From: Actinomycetes bacterium
GTDB taxonomy: Bacteria; Actinomycetota; Acidimicrobiia; Acidimicrobiales; JAJZJN01
DNA: 47,588 nt
Direction: 5' to 3'
Assembly: GCA_021851165.1 (NCBI GenBank)
Contig: JAJZJN010000003.1
Coordinates: forward strand, 1-47,588
Shown in pieces: positions 23,674 through 32,314 of the stretch. Position numbers and translations under genes: made by a program. How positions within the stretch are numbered: the stretch's first letter is position 1; each line of letters starts with the position of its first letter. The notes under the pieces were generated by a model. The model was not told where the DNA came from and did no database searches. It saw nothing but the letters and a program-made list of their open reading frames with translations.

Positions 23674-24126
23674 TCACCGCTTGCTTGGTTGCGAACCGCC
23701 GGCTCCCTCCTCTTCCATCGCTGCCCTGGCCTTCTCCCAGCCACGCCGTGCCCACGGCAATGCCGCCACCGCCGCGAGCAGGCCGAACGCGGGCTCGGTA
23801 AGCACCACGCTGCCGGCAATCTCCTCCCAGGTGGCTCCCACCTCGGCCGCAAGCATCGCATGGCGCTCGACACCCACGCGATTGCGAAGTGCCACCGTGC
23901 AGGCCAAGCGGATCAGCTCGTGGGTCTTGCGGTCGGGAGAACGGAGGGAATCGATCTGGGCCAGCCAGGCATTCTGCGCCTCGTGCAGGCCCGGCGCCAC
24001 AGCGTGAAGCGCTGCCTCGAAGGGAAACAGCCACTCCTCGTCTGATTCCCCGGAGTCCTCACCTGAATCCCCGGCAGGTGTCCCCAGAGGTTCCTTGCCG
24101 GAGCGGCCTTTGCGATGTTCGCTCAC
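23674..24126 (-). CDS. Carboxymuconolactone decarboxylase (CMD/AhpD-like) family protein
   Basis: A 150-residue protein whose core, DSLRSPDRKTHELIRLACTVALRNRVGVERHAMLAAEVGATWEEIAGSVVLTEPAFGL, matches the CMD fold: two helices around E-x-x-x-H with a trailing helix. The CxxC cysteines that give AhpD its peroxidase activity are absent, so it is probably not a redox enzyme. A 35-residue charged N-terminus is not conserved. GTG 24126 overlaps the stop of the fused ACAD by 4 bp. Such proteins are common in beta-oxidation and aromatic gene clusters, where their job is often unclear. Confidence 0.78.
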   Translation of the reverse strand: MSEHRKGRSGKEPLGTPAGDSGEDSGESDEEWLFPFEAALHAVAPGLHEAQNAWLAQIDSLRSPDRKTHELIRLACTVALRNRVGVERHAMLAAEVGATWEEIAGSVVLTEPAFGLLAAVAALPWARRGWEKARAAMEEEGAGGSQPSKR

Positions 24127-26474
24127 CGCACCACCCTAGCCACGGGATCCACCAGGGGCTCGCGCGGCAAGCCGAGGAGGCGCTCACCGATCACGTTACG
24201 CTGGACTTCGCTGGTACCTCCTGCAATCGTGAGGCAGCGCGTAGCGAGAAAGCCGTTGGCGAAACGCTCACCATCCCCGATCAGAACCCCACCACGGGGA
24301 CCCAGGATGCCAAGGGCGAGCTCCTGCACACGCTGCTCGTGCTCGGCGCCCAGAAGCTTGCGGACGCTCGCCTCTGCGCCTGGGCCTGCCCCATGAAGCG
24401 ACCGCATGGCATTGCGCTGAGCCAGCAGGGCCAATGCCTGGGCCTCTACGAGCAGCGCCCCGAGGCGCTCCGCCGTTGCCGGGTCGGAGCCTGCCTGGGA
24501 GATAGGGCAGTCGGGCCCACCGTGTCCGTAACCTGGATCACCTGCTATGCCCTTACCGACCAGTTCGATAAGCGCCTCTATCCCCAGCCCGAACGTGGAC
24601 CCCGTCGACAACGACACGCGTTCGTTCGCAAGAGTCGAGCGCGCGATACGCCAGCCGTCCCCCGCCCGGCCCACCAGGTGATCGTCGCGAACGAATACCT
24701 CGTCCAAGAAAACCTCGTTGAACATTGCAGCACCAGTGATCTCCCGAAGCGGACGTATGTCGATGCCCGGTGCCGACATGGGAACCACGAAATAGCTGAT
24801 GCCCTCGTGGCGTTCGGCTTGCGGGTCGCTACGGGCCAGGCATATCCCTACATCTGCCTCTGCTGCCATGGAGGTCCAGACCTTCTGACCCGTGAGCAGC
24901 CAACCCCCCTCTACCCGAACTGCCTGAGTGCGAAGGCTCGCCAGATCCGAACCGGCCTCAGGCTCGCTGAACAGCTGGCACCATGCAAGCTCACCTCTAA
25001 GCGTCGGCCCGACCCAGCGGAGCTGTTGCTCGGGAGTGCCATGGGCTATGAGTGTCGGCAGCGCCCACGCCCCCACCCCAAGCGACGGGCGCCTGACACG
25101 AGCATGGCTCAATTCCTGTTCGATCACTATTTGCTCGACCGGGGAAGCCCCCCTGCCCCAAGGCTCCGGCCAATGCGGAGCGATCCAACCTCCGTTGGCG
25201 AGCGCGACCCGGCGCTCCGGGCGATCGAGAGCTGCCAGCTTGGACACCTCTGCCGCTATGGCCGGGCGAACGCGCTCTGCCTCGGGGGGAAGGCGGGCGT
25301 GCAGGGCCCGACGATCACCCTCCATCGCGCATCCAGCCGCGTAGGACCGCCATGGGGCGCACTGGCCGAGAAGCTGGCAAGTGACCAGAGCTCTCCGCAG
25401 GTAGGCATGGGCGTCGTGCTCCCACGTGAAGCCAATACCGCCCAACACCTGGACAAGCCCTTTTGCAGCCTGGAGCGCCGCCGTTGGGGCGGCTGCACCG
25501 GCCAGTGCAGCCGGCATCCGGGCAGACAGGCCAGTCGTGCCCGGGAGGGCTGTGTCCAGAGCCTCCGCAGCATCGGCAACCAGAACAACCGCCTGCTCCA
25601 GTTCGATGAGCATGTCGGCGAGCCTGTGCTTGACGGCTTGAAAGCTCCCTATCGGCCTACCGAACTGAACCCGCTGCCGTGCATGCGCGCTGGCAGTGTC
25701 GAGGCACCATGCTGCTATGCCGACCGACTCGGCCCCGAGGATCACCGCGGCGAGGTGCAGCAGCAGCTCCGAGGTGAGCTCGGGCAACTGGGTCGCAGGT
25801 GGTACTTCGACCGACTCGGCGCGAAGCTTCGCCAGGCGGCGGGTCGGGTCGAGGCTCGGAAGCTCCTCGACATCGCACACCCCGGTGTCCACCAGGCACC
25901 ACGTCACTCCACCGGCACCACGGGGGGCCATCCCAGGTGGCCCGGCACGACGTGTCGTCGCGACAGGCACGAGCACCACGGCCGCCGTGGCACCTGACAG
26001 CACCGGGGAGAGGCTCCCTGAGACCACCAGGGATCCGCTACTGGTCGCCTCGCCCAGCAGCGTCTCGGGCAGGTACGGCTCCACGAGCTTCGGGTCCACG
26101 GCCGAAGGCTTCCAACGAGGAAGCAGCACGCCCCCTGGAAGGTCCCCGGAAAGCAGCCCTTCGACCGACCTGCCCCCGATCTGCGCTGCCGCGGCAACCA
26201 GGGCTGTGGGTACGAACGGCCCCGGCACCATCCCCCGGCCGAGCTCCTCGACAACCACGCACAGCTCCACCAGTCCGAAGCCTTCCCCGCCGAAGCACTC
26301 CGCAACGTGCAAACCCAGCCATCCCTGGGCCGCCAACGACTCCCATGCACTGTCGAGACCCTCCTCCGGCGCGTCGAGCAGCGAGCGGAACAGCTCTGGG
26401 GGACTGTTCGTCTCCAGCCATCTGCGCACGGTTCGTCGAAGCTCTTCATGCTCCTCAGTGATCCCGATAGGCAC
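24123..26474 (-). CDS. Fused double acyl-CoA dehydrogenase (type B + type A, FadE34 layout)
   Basis: A 783-residue protein made of two complete ACAD domains. Residues 1-385 are type B (SAHARQRVQFGRPIGSFQAVKHRLADMLIELE, VLGGIGFTWEHDAHAYLRR). Residues 400-775 are type A (ANGGWIAPHWPEPWGRG, AWCQLFSEPEAGSDLASLRT, GQKVWTSMAAEADVGICLARS, GGTSEVQRNVIGERLLGLPREP). The mycobacterial sterol side-chain dehydrogenase FadE34 is likewise a two-domain fusion of chains that are separate in FadE28/FadE29-type enzymes. The GTG 26474 start follows GGGAGGTGACGC. Second gene of a leftward operon, 15 bp after an FGGY kinase and overlapping the CMD gene. Order B-A supports pairing of the other B and A chains in this window. 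Confidence 0.9.
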   Translation of the reverse strand: MPIGITEEHEELRRTVRRWLETNSPPELFRSLLDAPEEGLDSAWESLAAQGWLGLHVAECFGGEGFGLVELCVVVEELGRGMVPGPFVPTALVAAAAQIGGRSVEGLLSGDLPGGVLLPRWKPSAVDPKLVEPYLPETLLGEATSSGSLVVSGSLSPVLSGATAAVVLVPVATTRRAGPPGMAPRGAGGVTWCLVDTGVCDVEELPSLDPTRRLAKLRAESVEVPPATQLPELTSELLLHLAAVILGAESVGIAAWCLDTASAHARQRVQFGRPIGSFQAVKHRLADMLIELEQAVVLVADAAEALDTALPGTTGLSARMPAALAGAAAPTAALQAAKGLVQVLGGIGFTWEHDAHAYLRRALVTCQLLGQCAPWRSYAAGCAMEGDRRALHARLPPEAERVRPAIAAEVSKLAALDRPERRVALANGGWIAPHWPEPWGRGASPVEQIVIEQELSHARVRRPSLGVGAWALPTLIAHGTPEQQLRWVGPTLRGELAWCQLFSEPEAGSDLASLRTQAVRVEGGWLLTGQKVWTSMAAEADVGICLARSDPQAERHEGISYFVVPMSAPGIDIRPLREITGAAMFNEVFLDEVFVRDDHLVGRAGDGWRIARSTLANERVSLSTGSTFGLGIEALIELVGKGIAGDPGYGHGGPDCPISQAGSDPATAERLGALLVEAQALALLAQRNAMRSLHGAGPGAEASVRKLLGAEHEQRVQELALGILGPRGGVLIGDGERFANGFLATRCLTIAGGTSEVQRNVIGERLLGLPREPLVDPVARVVR

Positions 26475-26489
26475 GCGTCACCTCCCGGC

Positions 26490-27890
26490 TCAACATTTAG
26501 GGCTCAGCTCTTTGAAAGCCGCGAAACGGCCGTCTGCCGCAACCTTCCATGGCTCGCATGGCTCGATGCGCCGGTTCACCCTGGCCCATCTGCCGGCCGC
26601 GTCCACAGTCGTCTCGAGTCCTGCGGCCATACGCGCCATGAACGCCGCCCCGAGCGCAGCGCCTTCGGGAACTGCCGGAAGGTCCACAGGCAAGCCGGTG
26701 CAGTCGGCCACTGCCTGCATCCAGGCGGCATTGCGGGACCCGCTTCCACTGGCCACTATCCGGCGTGCCTCGACCCCGCTGCACTCGAGCATCCGGCGAA
26801 GCACGAAGCCACCGGCCTCGTATGCCGCCCGCTGCAGCGCGCCTGCACCCTGAGTGATGTCCATCCCGTGGAGGCTGGCGCTCAACCCCGGATCGTGAAA
26901 TGGAACCCTCTCCCCCCGCACATAGGGCAACCAGACCGGGACCTGCCGAGGATCGGACGGCAGAGCCTCCCCACCTCCCTCGCTGCGACCCCTCCGACCG
27001 GCACTACTGGCGGGACTACCGCGAAGGCCTGGTCCAAGAAGTCCGCGAGCCCAGTCGACGAACAGGGCACCTGCATTAGACGGGCCACCTATCAGGGTCT
27101 TACCGGCAGCGGTATGCGGCACGGTCCAGTAACCCGGCACCTCCGGCCACCCGGTCACCACCGCCCACATGACAAGGGTCGCACCGAAGATCACCAGGAC
27201 ATCCCCATCGTTCACCGCTCCTGAGACGATCTGATCGCAAAGGGCATCGACACTGCCGGCGCACAGAGGAGCCCCGAGACTGCGAACGGTGCCTACCGGA
27301 TCTCCCATGGGTGCCACGACCGGCATCTGCCCGCTCACCGCACCGACCTCTCCGAGAAGGCCGTCCTGCCACTCCTCGCGGAGGCGTAGGCGTCCGAAGG
27401 CCATCGCCACAGCACTGTCCACAGCCGGCACGCCGCAGAGAGCGAAGCTCGCCACGGCCTGAGCGGGCCAGTACCCCTGCGCACCTGGCTCCCTGGACGC
27501 GGTCCAGCGCAGCTGCCCCTCTACGTCGGGCAGTCCGCAGTCCGATGCAGCACATATCCCGGTGCGCTCACCACGGACATCGCCATAGAGAAGTCCCGGA
27601 GCAAATGGCACACCGCGGCTGTCGACCGCCGTCATGGACGGCACCATTGCCGACAGGCCGACACCGGCCACTGCAGCGCCTTCCGGCACGACGGAGGCCA
27701 GGGCCCGCAGCGGGCCGCGGCGCCAGGCGCGCCGTGCATCGTGCTCGACACAACCCGGTGCGGACGTAATGACCGGATGGACGATGCGCGAACCACCCAC
27801 CACGTGCCCCTGGCTGTCGACGGCCACGGCTTTGACCGATGTCGTCCCTATGTCTATGCCTACCGTCAACGTATCTGACACCGGAGTCAT
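26490..27890 (-). CDS. FGGY-family carbohydrate kinase
   Basis: A 466-residue FGGY kinase. It begins TLTVGIDIGTTSVKAVAVDSQG, the first phosphate-binding loop of the actin/hexokinase fold, and ends with VASGSGSRNAAWMQAVADCTGLPVDLP and EGAALGAAFMA, the second phosphate and adenosine region. GLSAMVPSMTAVDSRG and PGLLYGDVRGER match the substrate half; the usual W-x-D-x-R is replaced by YGDVR. The substrate, often a pentulose or hexulose, cannot be told. It is unusual at the head of an operon with an ACAD fusion and a CMD protein. ATG 27890 overlaps site 4 and lies 8 nt from the -10 box CATAAT, so a leaderless transcript is likely. Confidence 0.85.
   Translation of the reverse strand: MTPVSDTLTVGIDIGTTSVKAVAVDSQGHVVGGSRIVHPVITSAPGCVEHDARRAWRRGPLRALASVVPEGAAVAGVGLSAMVPSMTAVDSRGVPFAPGLLYGDVRGERTGICAASDCGLPDVEGQLRWTASREPGAQGYWPAQAVASFALCGVPAVDSAVAMAFGRLRLREEWQDGLLGEVGAVSGQMPVVAPMGDPVGTVRSLGAPLCAGSVDALCDQIVSGAVNDGDVLVIFGATLVMWAVVTGWPEVPGYWTVPHTAAGKTLIGGPSNAGALFVDWARGLLGPGLRGSPASSAGRRGRSEGGGEALPSDPRQVPVWLPYVRGERVPFHDPGLSASLHGMDITQGAGALQRAAYEAGGFVLRRMLECSGVEARRIVASGSGSRNAAWMQAVADCTGLPVDLPAVPEGAALGAAFMARMAAGLETTVDAAGRWARVNRRIEPCEPWKVAADGRFAAFKELSPKC
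27876..27889. promoter_or_regulatory. TGAC-N6-GTCA palindrome, site 4
   Basis: TGAC ACCGGA GTCA overlaps the start codon of the FGGY kinase gene, just downstream of its predicted transcription start. That position suits a roadblock repressor. Confidence 0.65.
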
Positions 27891-27904
27891 AATCAGCCAT
27901 TATG
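27888..27904. promoter_or_regulatory. Inverted repeat CATAAT-N5-ATTATG with kinase -10 box
   Basis: Perfect 6-bp arms around CAGCC in the 67-bp divergent gap. The right arm read on the minus strand, CATAAT, is a good -10 box 8 nt before ATG 27890; the left arm includes the start codon itself. Confidence 0.5.
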
Positions 27905-27957
27905 GTGGAACCAGCCGCCGGTTGCACGAGATACCCGATAGGGGGAGATGGCCAACT

Positions 27958-28944
27958 ATGAAGGACCAGTCACGTCCTAGAGCCCTGGTAACTGCACCTG
28001 TGCGAGGTGCCGGACTCGATCTGCTCAATGACATCGCAGATCTCGTGATCGAGCCCTGGATTGACCAGCACCCCCTGCGCATCTACTCCGGGGAGCAGCT
28101 TGCCCGGCGAGCAGATGAAGAGAAGGCCAACATCCTCGTCATCGAGGCTGACCTGTGCAGCGCGCCGGTGTTCGAGCTGCCCCTCCTGGCGGTGGGCAGC
28201 TGCCGGGGTGATCCCAACAACGTCGACATCGAGGCTGCCAACGCGGCCGGCGTTCCGGTGCTCCACGCACCAGGGCGCAATGCTGACGCTGTGGCCGAGC
28301 TGGCTGTAGGCCTTCTCATCGCAGCGACGCGGAAGATCCTCCTCGCAGACCACGACGTCCGCACGTCGGAGGTGTTCCACGATGGGACGATCCCCTACCA
28401 GCGGTTCCGCTCATGGCAGATCGCCGGGCGCACCGCTGGGCTGGTGGGCCTGGGCTCGGTTGGCCGGGCCTTGCGCTGGCGCCTGGAAGGCATGGGCATG
28501 CAGGTCATCTCCTATGACCCCTATGCCCCAGATGCCACATGCGCGACACTCGCCGAGCTTCTCGATCGCTCAGATGTCATCTCGATGCACACCCCGATCA
28601 CCCTTGAGACTTCCGGCATGATCGGACGCAAGGAGATCGACCAGATGCGTGACGGGGCCATTTTCCTGAACACCGCACGCGCCCAGCTCCACGACACCAC
28701 GGCACTTGTCGACGCCCTCAGCTCCGGGAAGCTCGCTGCAGCGGGCCTCGATCATTTCGAGGGCGAGATCCTGGCAGCGGATCATCCTCTGTGCTCGCTC
28801 CCCAACGTCGTTCTGACGCCCCACATAGGTGGAGCCACCTACGATACCGAGGCCAACCACACCCGCATGATCGCTGAAGGACTGCAGAGCCTCCTGGCTG
28901 GCGAGCGTCCCGAGCACATCGTCAACCCCGAGGTGCTCGCTTGA
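27958..28944 (+). CDS. D-isomer-specific 2-hydroxyacid dehydrogenase
   Basis: A 328-residue D-2-hydroxyacid dehydrogenase of the phosphoglycerate-dehydrogenase type. The Rossmann motif is GLVGLGSVGRALRWRLEGMGMQVISYDPYAP (about residues 160-190), with DVISMHTPITLET, MRDGAIFLNTARAQL and LTPHIGGATYDTE. The catalytic His is in TPHIGG; the Arg-bearing NTARA motif and the Glu in LDHFEGE are intact. The substrate-domain Arg region reads SCRGDPNNVDIEAAN, where relatives have xxGxDNID. ATG 27958 follows GGGGGAG. First gene of a rightward operon whose next two genes start on TTGA overlaps. Opposite the FGGY kinase across a shared control region, so both could act on a sugar-acid-like compound; speculative. 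Confidence 0.87.
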   Translation: MKDQSRPRALVTAPVRGAGLDLLNDIADLVIEPWIDQHPLRIYSGEQLARRADEEKANILVIEADLCSAPVFELPLLAVGSCRGDPNNVDIEAANAAGVPVLHAPGRNADAVAELAVGLLIAATRKILLADHDVRTSEVFHDGTIPYQRFRSWQIAGRTAGLVGLGSVGRALRWRLEGMGMQVISYDPYAPDATCATLAELLDRSDVISMHTPITLETSGMIGRKEIDQMRDGAIFLNTARAQLHDTTALVDALSSGKLAAAGLDHFEGEILAADHPLCSLPNVVLTPHIGGATYDTEANHTRMIAEGLQSLLAGERPEHIVNPEVLA

Positions 28945-31037
28945 GCGGATTGGGCGAGACCGCGAGGCAGGCGGCGAGGCGCTACGGCGAGACCCCGGCC
29001 TACGTGACTGCCAACGGAGAGGTCCTTACCTACGCGGACCTCGACGCGCTATCCGACGAGGTTGGCTCCTGGCTTCTCGCCCGAGACATCCGCGAAGGCG
29101 ACGTGGTGGCTCTCATGCTCCCATCGAGTCCCGCTTATGCTGTGGCATACGTTGCGGCTGCCAAGGTCGGTGCGATCACGGCCGGGGTGAACGACAAGCT
29201 CTCACCCGCCGAGCAGCAGCGTTGCCTGGAGGTGGCATCGCCACGGCTCGTGCTCTTTGCCGGGGGTGCGCCGGGGTCGGGGGGTGCGCCGGGGTCGGGG
29301 GGTGCGCCAGGGTCGGGGGGTGCGCCAGGGTCGGCTATACAGCCCACCCTGGCCGGTATGGATGCCGTATCCATCGACACGAGCGCTCCCGCAGCCGACG
29401 CTCTGGGGGAGCTCCGAGGTGGCCGGAATGCAACGAACCGGAACCATAGAGGCCTGCCCGGCCTGGACCCAGACCCGCACAGACCGGTCGCGATCGTGTT
29501 CACGTCCGGGACTACCGGCACACCCAAAGGAGCCGTCTTCTCCAATCGCCAACTAGACGCCGTATCGTCCATGGATGGAGGCCGGCGCTGGGGAGCCGGC
29601 GGCCGGAACCTCGCGACTACTTCCTTTGCTCACCTCGGCTACATGACAAAGCTTCCGCAAGCTCTGAGAAGCGGCGGTACCACGTTCCTGCTCGATCGCT
29701 GGAGCACCGAGGAAGCCCTCCAGATGGTGGAGCGCCACGCCATAAGCATCCTCGCGGGGATCCCGACACAGCTTGCGCTGATGATGCGCCATGAGCGGTT
29801 CGACGCTACGGACACCTCGAGTGTCCGCCTAGTGGTCATCGGTGGCGGGCCTGCTGCACCAAGCCTGGTCCGGGAGGCACGCCTGCGCCTCGGCGTGCCG
29901 GTGACCGTCCGCTACACATGCACCGAAGCCGCCGTAGGCACAGGGACCGGGCCCGACGACCCCCCCGAGGACGCTGAATCGAGCGTGGGTCGCCCACGCG
30001 GGAACGTAGAGCTGACGATCCGAGACACGGCTGGCTCCTCTTTGGGACCCGGAGTGGTAGGCGAGGTCTGCCTACGCTCGGCGGCAGTCATGGATGGCTA
30101 TTACCGTGATCCCGAGTCCACTGCCTCGGCATTCACTGCCGATGGGGCTGTAAGGACTGGCGACCTGGGCCTGGTAGACGATCGGGGGAGGCTGCGCCTG
30201 GTAGGCCGCTTGAAGGAGATGTACGTACGCGGCGGCTATAACGTGTTCCCCACTGAGGTGGAGGCCGTTCTGGAGGACCACCCGGATGTGGCACACGCGG
30301 CGATCGCCCCCCGGGCCGACGCGGTGATGGGAGAGATAGGCGTGGCTGTAGTCGTCCCGCGCAATCCTGGGAGACCCCCCACGCTTCATACCCTGCGCGA
30401 TCACGCGGCCAGGCGGCTAGCTGCCTTCAAGCTCCCTGAGGATCTCGTCATAACCGACCAGCTTCCGCTCACGGCCATGGCGAAGCTCGACCGCCGCGCT
30501 CTGGCAGCGCTCGTCACGAGGTGCACGGACCCCGACGCCGCCACGCGTGCTACAACAGGGGCCGTGGCATCGGGTCCCCCGATACGGCTGCTACCCCTCC
30601 TGGACACGACGAACAGCTTCTTCTGGACCAGCGGCGCCGACGGCAAGCTGCGATTCCTGCACTGCGGCGAGTGCGGCCACTACGTTCATCCGCCTGCGCC
30701 TCGCTGCCCGTATTGCCTCGCCGGCTCGCTCACGCCGCGCCCCGTGAGCGGGCGGGGAACACTTCACTCCTTCACCGTGAACCACCAGCAATGGATCCCG
30801 GGATCGGAGCCGTACCTTATAGGCCTAGTCACCATCGACGAGCAGGAGGACGTCCGCCTTACGACAAACCTCGTCGGATGCACTCCGGAGCAGGTCTACA
30901 TAGGGATGGAGGTAGAAGTGATCTTCGACCACCACGACGATATATGGCTACCTCTGTTCCAGCCGGCTGGATCTACTGGTTCGCCTTCGCCGGGTCAGGC
31001 ACAACCCGGCCAACGGCGGAAAGGTATTCTCAATTGA
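28941..31037 (+). CDS. AMP-dependent acyl-CoA ligase fused to a DUF35 Zn-ribbon/OB-fold domain
   Basis: A 698-residue fusion. Residues 1-535 are an ANL ligase: IVFTSGTTGTPKGAVFSN (P-loop), GAVRTGDLGLVDDRGRLRLVGRLKEMYVRGGYNVFPTEVE and the A10 lysine in MAKLDRRAL, so it looks catalytic. Residues 545-680 are a DUF35 unit: a rubredoxin-like zinc ribbon with four cysteines (LHCGECGHY, RCPYC), then an OB-fold (SGRGTLHSFTVNHQQW, VRLTTNLVGCTPEQVYIGMEVEVIF). Residues 108-131 are four GGAPGS hexapeptides coded by an 18-bp repeat. TTG 28941 overlaps the dehydrogenase stop (TTGA). DUF35 proteins normally partner thiolases; here the next gene is a thiolase-like protein, again on a TTGA overlap. Confidence 0.9.
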   Translation: MSGLGETARQAARRYGETPAYVTANGEVLTYADLDALSDEVGSWLLARDIREGDVVALMLPSSPAYAVAYVAAAKVGAITAGVNDKLSPAEQQRCLEVASPRLVLFAGGAPGSGGAPGSGGAPGSGGAPGSAIQPTLAGMDAVSIDTSAPAADALGELRGGRNATNRNHRGLPGLDPDPHRPVAIVFTSGTTGTPKGAVFSNRQLDAVSSMDGGRRWGAGGRNLATTSFAHLGYMTKLPQALRSGGTTFLLDRWSTEEALQMVERHAISILAGIPTQLALMMRHERFDATDTSSVRLVVIGGGPAAPSLVREARLRLGVPVTVRYTCTEAAVGTGTGPDDPPEDAESSVGRPRGNVELTIRDTAGSSLGPGVVGEVCLRSAAVMDGYYRDPESTASAFTADGAVRTGDLGLVDDRGRLRLVGRLKEMYVRGGYNVFPTEVEAVLEDHPDVAHAAIAPRADAVMGEIGVAVVVPRNPGRPPTLHTLRDHAARRLAAFKLPEDLVITDQLPLTAMAKLDRRALAALVTRCTDPDAATRATTGAVASGPPIRLLPLLDTTNSFFWTSGADGKLRFLHCGECGHYVHPPAPRCPYCLAGSLTPRPVSGRGTLHSFTVNHQQWIPGSEPYLIGLVTIDEQEDVRLTTNLVGCTPEQVYIGMEVEVIFDHHDDIWLPLFQPAGSTGSPSPGQAQPGQRRKGILN
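29262..29333. repeat. 18-bp tandem repeat x4 inside the ligase-DUF35 gene
   Basis: Four in-frame copies of GGGGGTGCGCCGGGGTCG; the last two have A in place of G at one third-codon position. It codes for GGAPGS. Confidence 0.93.
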
Positions 31038-32272
31038 GACAACCGACCGAACCGATAGAACGCTTGGCTGCCATCACAGGCGTTGGCCAATCGGCCGTAG
31101 GGCGCCGTCTCGGACGAAGCGATATCGATCTGACCGTGGACGCATGCCTGGCCGCGATCGCCGACGCCGGGCTCGAACGCCGAGACATAGATGGGCTCGC
31201 AACCTATCCTGGAGCGGGCATCGGCACCGCCGGCTTTGCGGGCCCCGGTGCCCCCGAAGTTCAAGACGCGCTGCGCCTAGAGCTCAACTGGTACGACGGG
31301 GGCAGCGAAGGCCCTGGTCAGATTCGTGCCCTGTTCGCCGCGTGCCTCGCTGTGGGCGCAGGATTGGCGCGCCATGTCCTCGTATATCGGACCGTGACCG
31401 AATCGACCGCTCAGGGTACCGGGGGACGCCGTGGCATAGGTGGGTCCCAGCAGGCCGGGCCGGGGGGTGCCATACCGCGGTTCTCAGGCTTCTTGCAGTG
31501 GAGCCTTCCGTTCGGCGCCGTATCTGCTGCCAACTGGATAGCCCTGGTCGCGCAAAGGCGGTTTCACGAGTTCGGCCTCACCCGCGAGCAGCTGGCCGAG
31601 GTGGCATTGAACGCCCGCCGCAATGCCGCGAGCAACATCAATGCCGTCTATCGAGATCCGATGGGAATGCAGGACTACATGGACGCACGGATGATCTCCA
31701 CCCCATTGTGCCTGTATGACTGCGATGCCCCGTGTGACGGTTCGACAGCCGTGGTGGTGTCACACGCCAGTTACGGCGTCGACGCACCACGTCCTGCATG
31801 CCACGTGAACGCCATCGGCACCGCCCTCAGGGGCCGGCCGAGCTGGGACCAGTTCGACGACATGACGACCATGGCAGCTCGGGATGCTGCGGCCAGCATG
31901 TGGGCCCGGACGGATCTGCGCCCGGATGACGTCGAGGTAGCACAGCTCTACGACGGCTTCAGCATCCTCACACTCGTCTGGCTGGAGGCCCTTGGTTTCT
32001 GCTCCAGAGGGGAGAGCGGGGCTTTCGTGGAGGGTGGTCGGCGGATCGCCGTGGATGGAGAGCTCCCGCTGAACACGGGCGGGGGCCAGCTCTCCGGTGG
32101 TCGGTTGCACGGCTTCGGCCTGCTTTACGAGGCCTGCCTCCAGCTACGCGGGGATGCCGCGGAACGCCAGGTGGTGCGGGCTGCCGGGCAACGGCCACCC
32201 GAGGTGGCTGTGGTGTCCAACGGTGGTGGCCCCATTGCCGGCTCCGTCCTTCTCACCCGCTTGGCGCCCTGA
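31034..32272 (+). CDS. Thiolase-like protein (SCP2/Ltp2 type) without the canonical Cys
   Basis: A 412-residue thiolase-fold protein: LAAITGVGQSAVGRRLGRSDIDLTVDACLAAIADAGLERRDIDGLAT is the usual N-terminus of lipid-transfer/SCP2 thiolases. NTGGGQLSGGRLHGFGLLYEACLQLRG matches the C-terminal GG-H-region. At the position of the catalytic CSSG loop it reads YDGGSEGPGQ (about residues 87-95), so the nucleophilic Cys is absent. The same loss is seen in Ltp2, a retro-aldolase that works with a DUF35 protein in steroid side-chain removal. The preceding gene ends in a DUF35 domain, so an aldolase complex is plausible. TTG 31034 overlaps the upstream stop (TTGA); there is no other start before the conserved sequence. 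Confidence 0.85.
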   Translation: MRQPTEPIERLAAITGVGQSAVGRRLGRSDIDLTVDACLAAIADAGLERRDIDGLATYPGAGIGTAGFAGPGAPEVQDALRLELNWYDGGSEGPGQIRALFAACLAVGAGLARHVLVYRTVTESTAQGTGGRRGIGGSQQAGPGGAIPRFSGFLQWSLPFGAVSAANWIALVAQRRFHEFGLTREQLAEVALNARRNAASNINAVYRDPMGMQDYMDARMISTPLCLYDCDAPCDGSTAVVVSHASYGVDAPRPACHVNAIGTALRGRPSWDQFDDMTTMAARDAAASMWARTDLRPDDVEVAQLYDGFSILTLVWLEALGFCSRGESGAFVEGGRRIAVDGELPLNTGGGQLSGGRLHGFGLLYEACLQLRGDAAERQVVRAAGQRPPEVAVVSNGGGPIAGSVLLTRLAP

Positions 32273-32302
32273 AGCTGGCCCACCACACGGCGACACCCAC
32301 CG

Positions 32303-32308
32303 TAGAGT
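32303..32308 (+). promoter_or_regulatory. -10 box TAGAGT, leaderless hydrolase transcript
   Basis: TAGAGT lies 6 nt before GTG 32315, with no Shine-Dalgarno sequence. The hydrolase therefore probably has its own promoter in the 42-bp gap after the thiolase gene. Confidence 0.45.
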
Positions 32309-32314
32309 GGCTGG

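Noticed and set aside
23889-25997. A 702-codon open frame on the plus strand
   Set aside because: It lies antisense to the fused double ACAD, whose domains are fully recognisable. The translation is Pro/Arg-rich with no family pattern.
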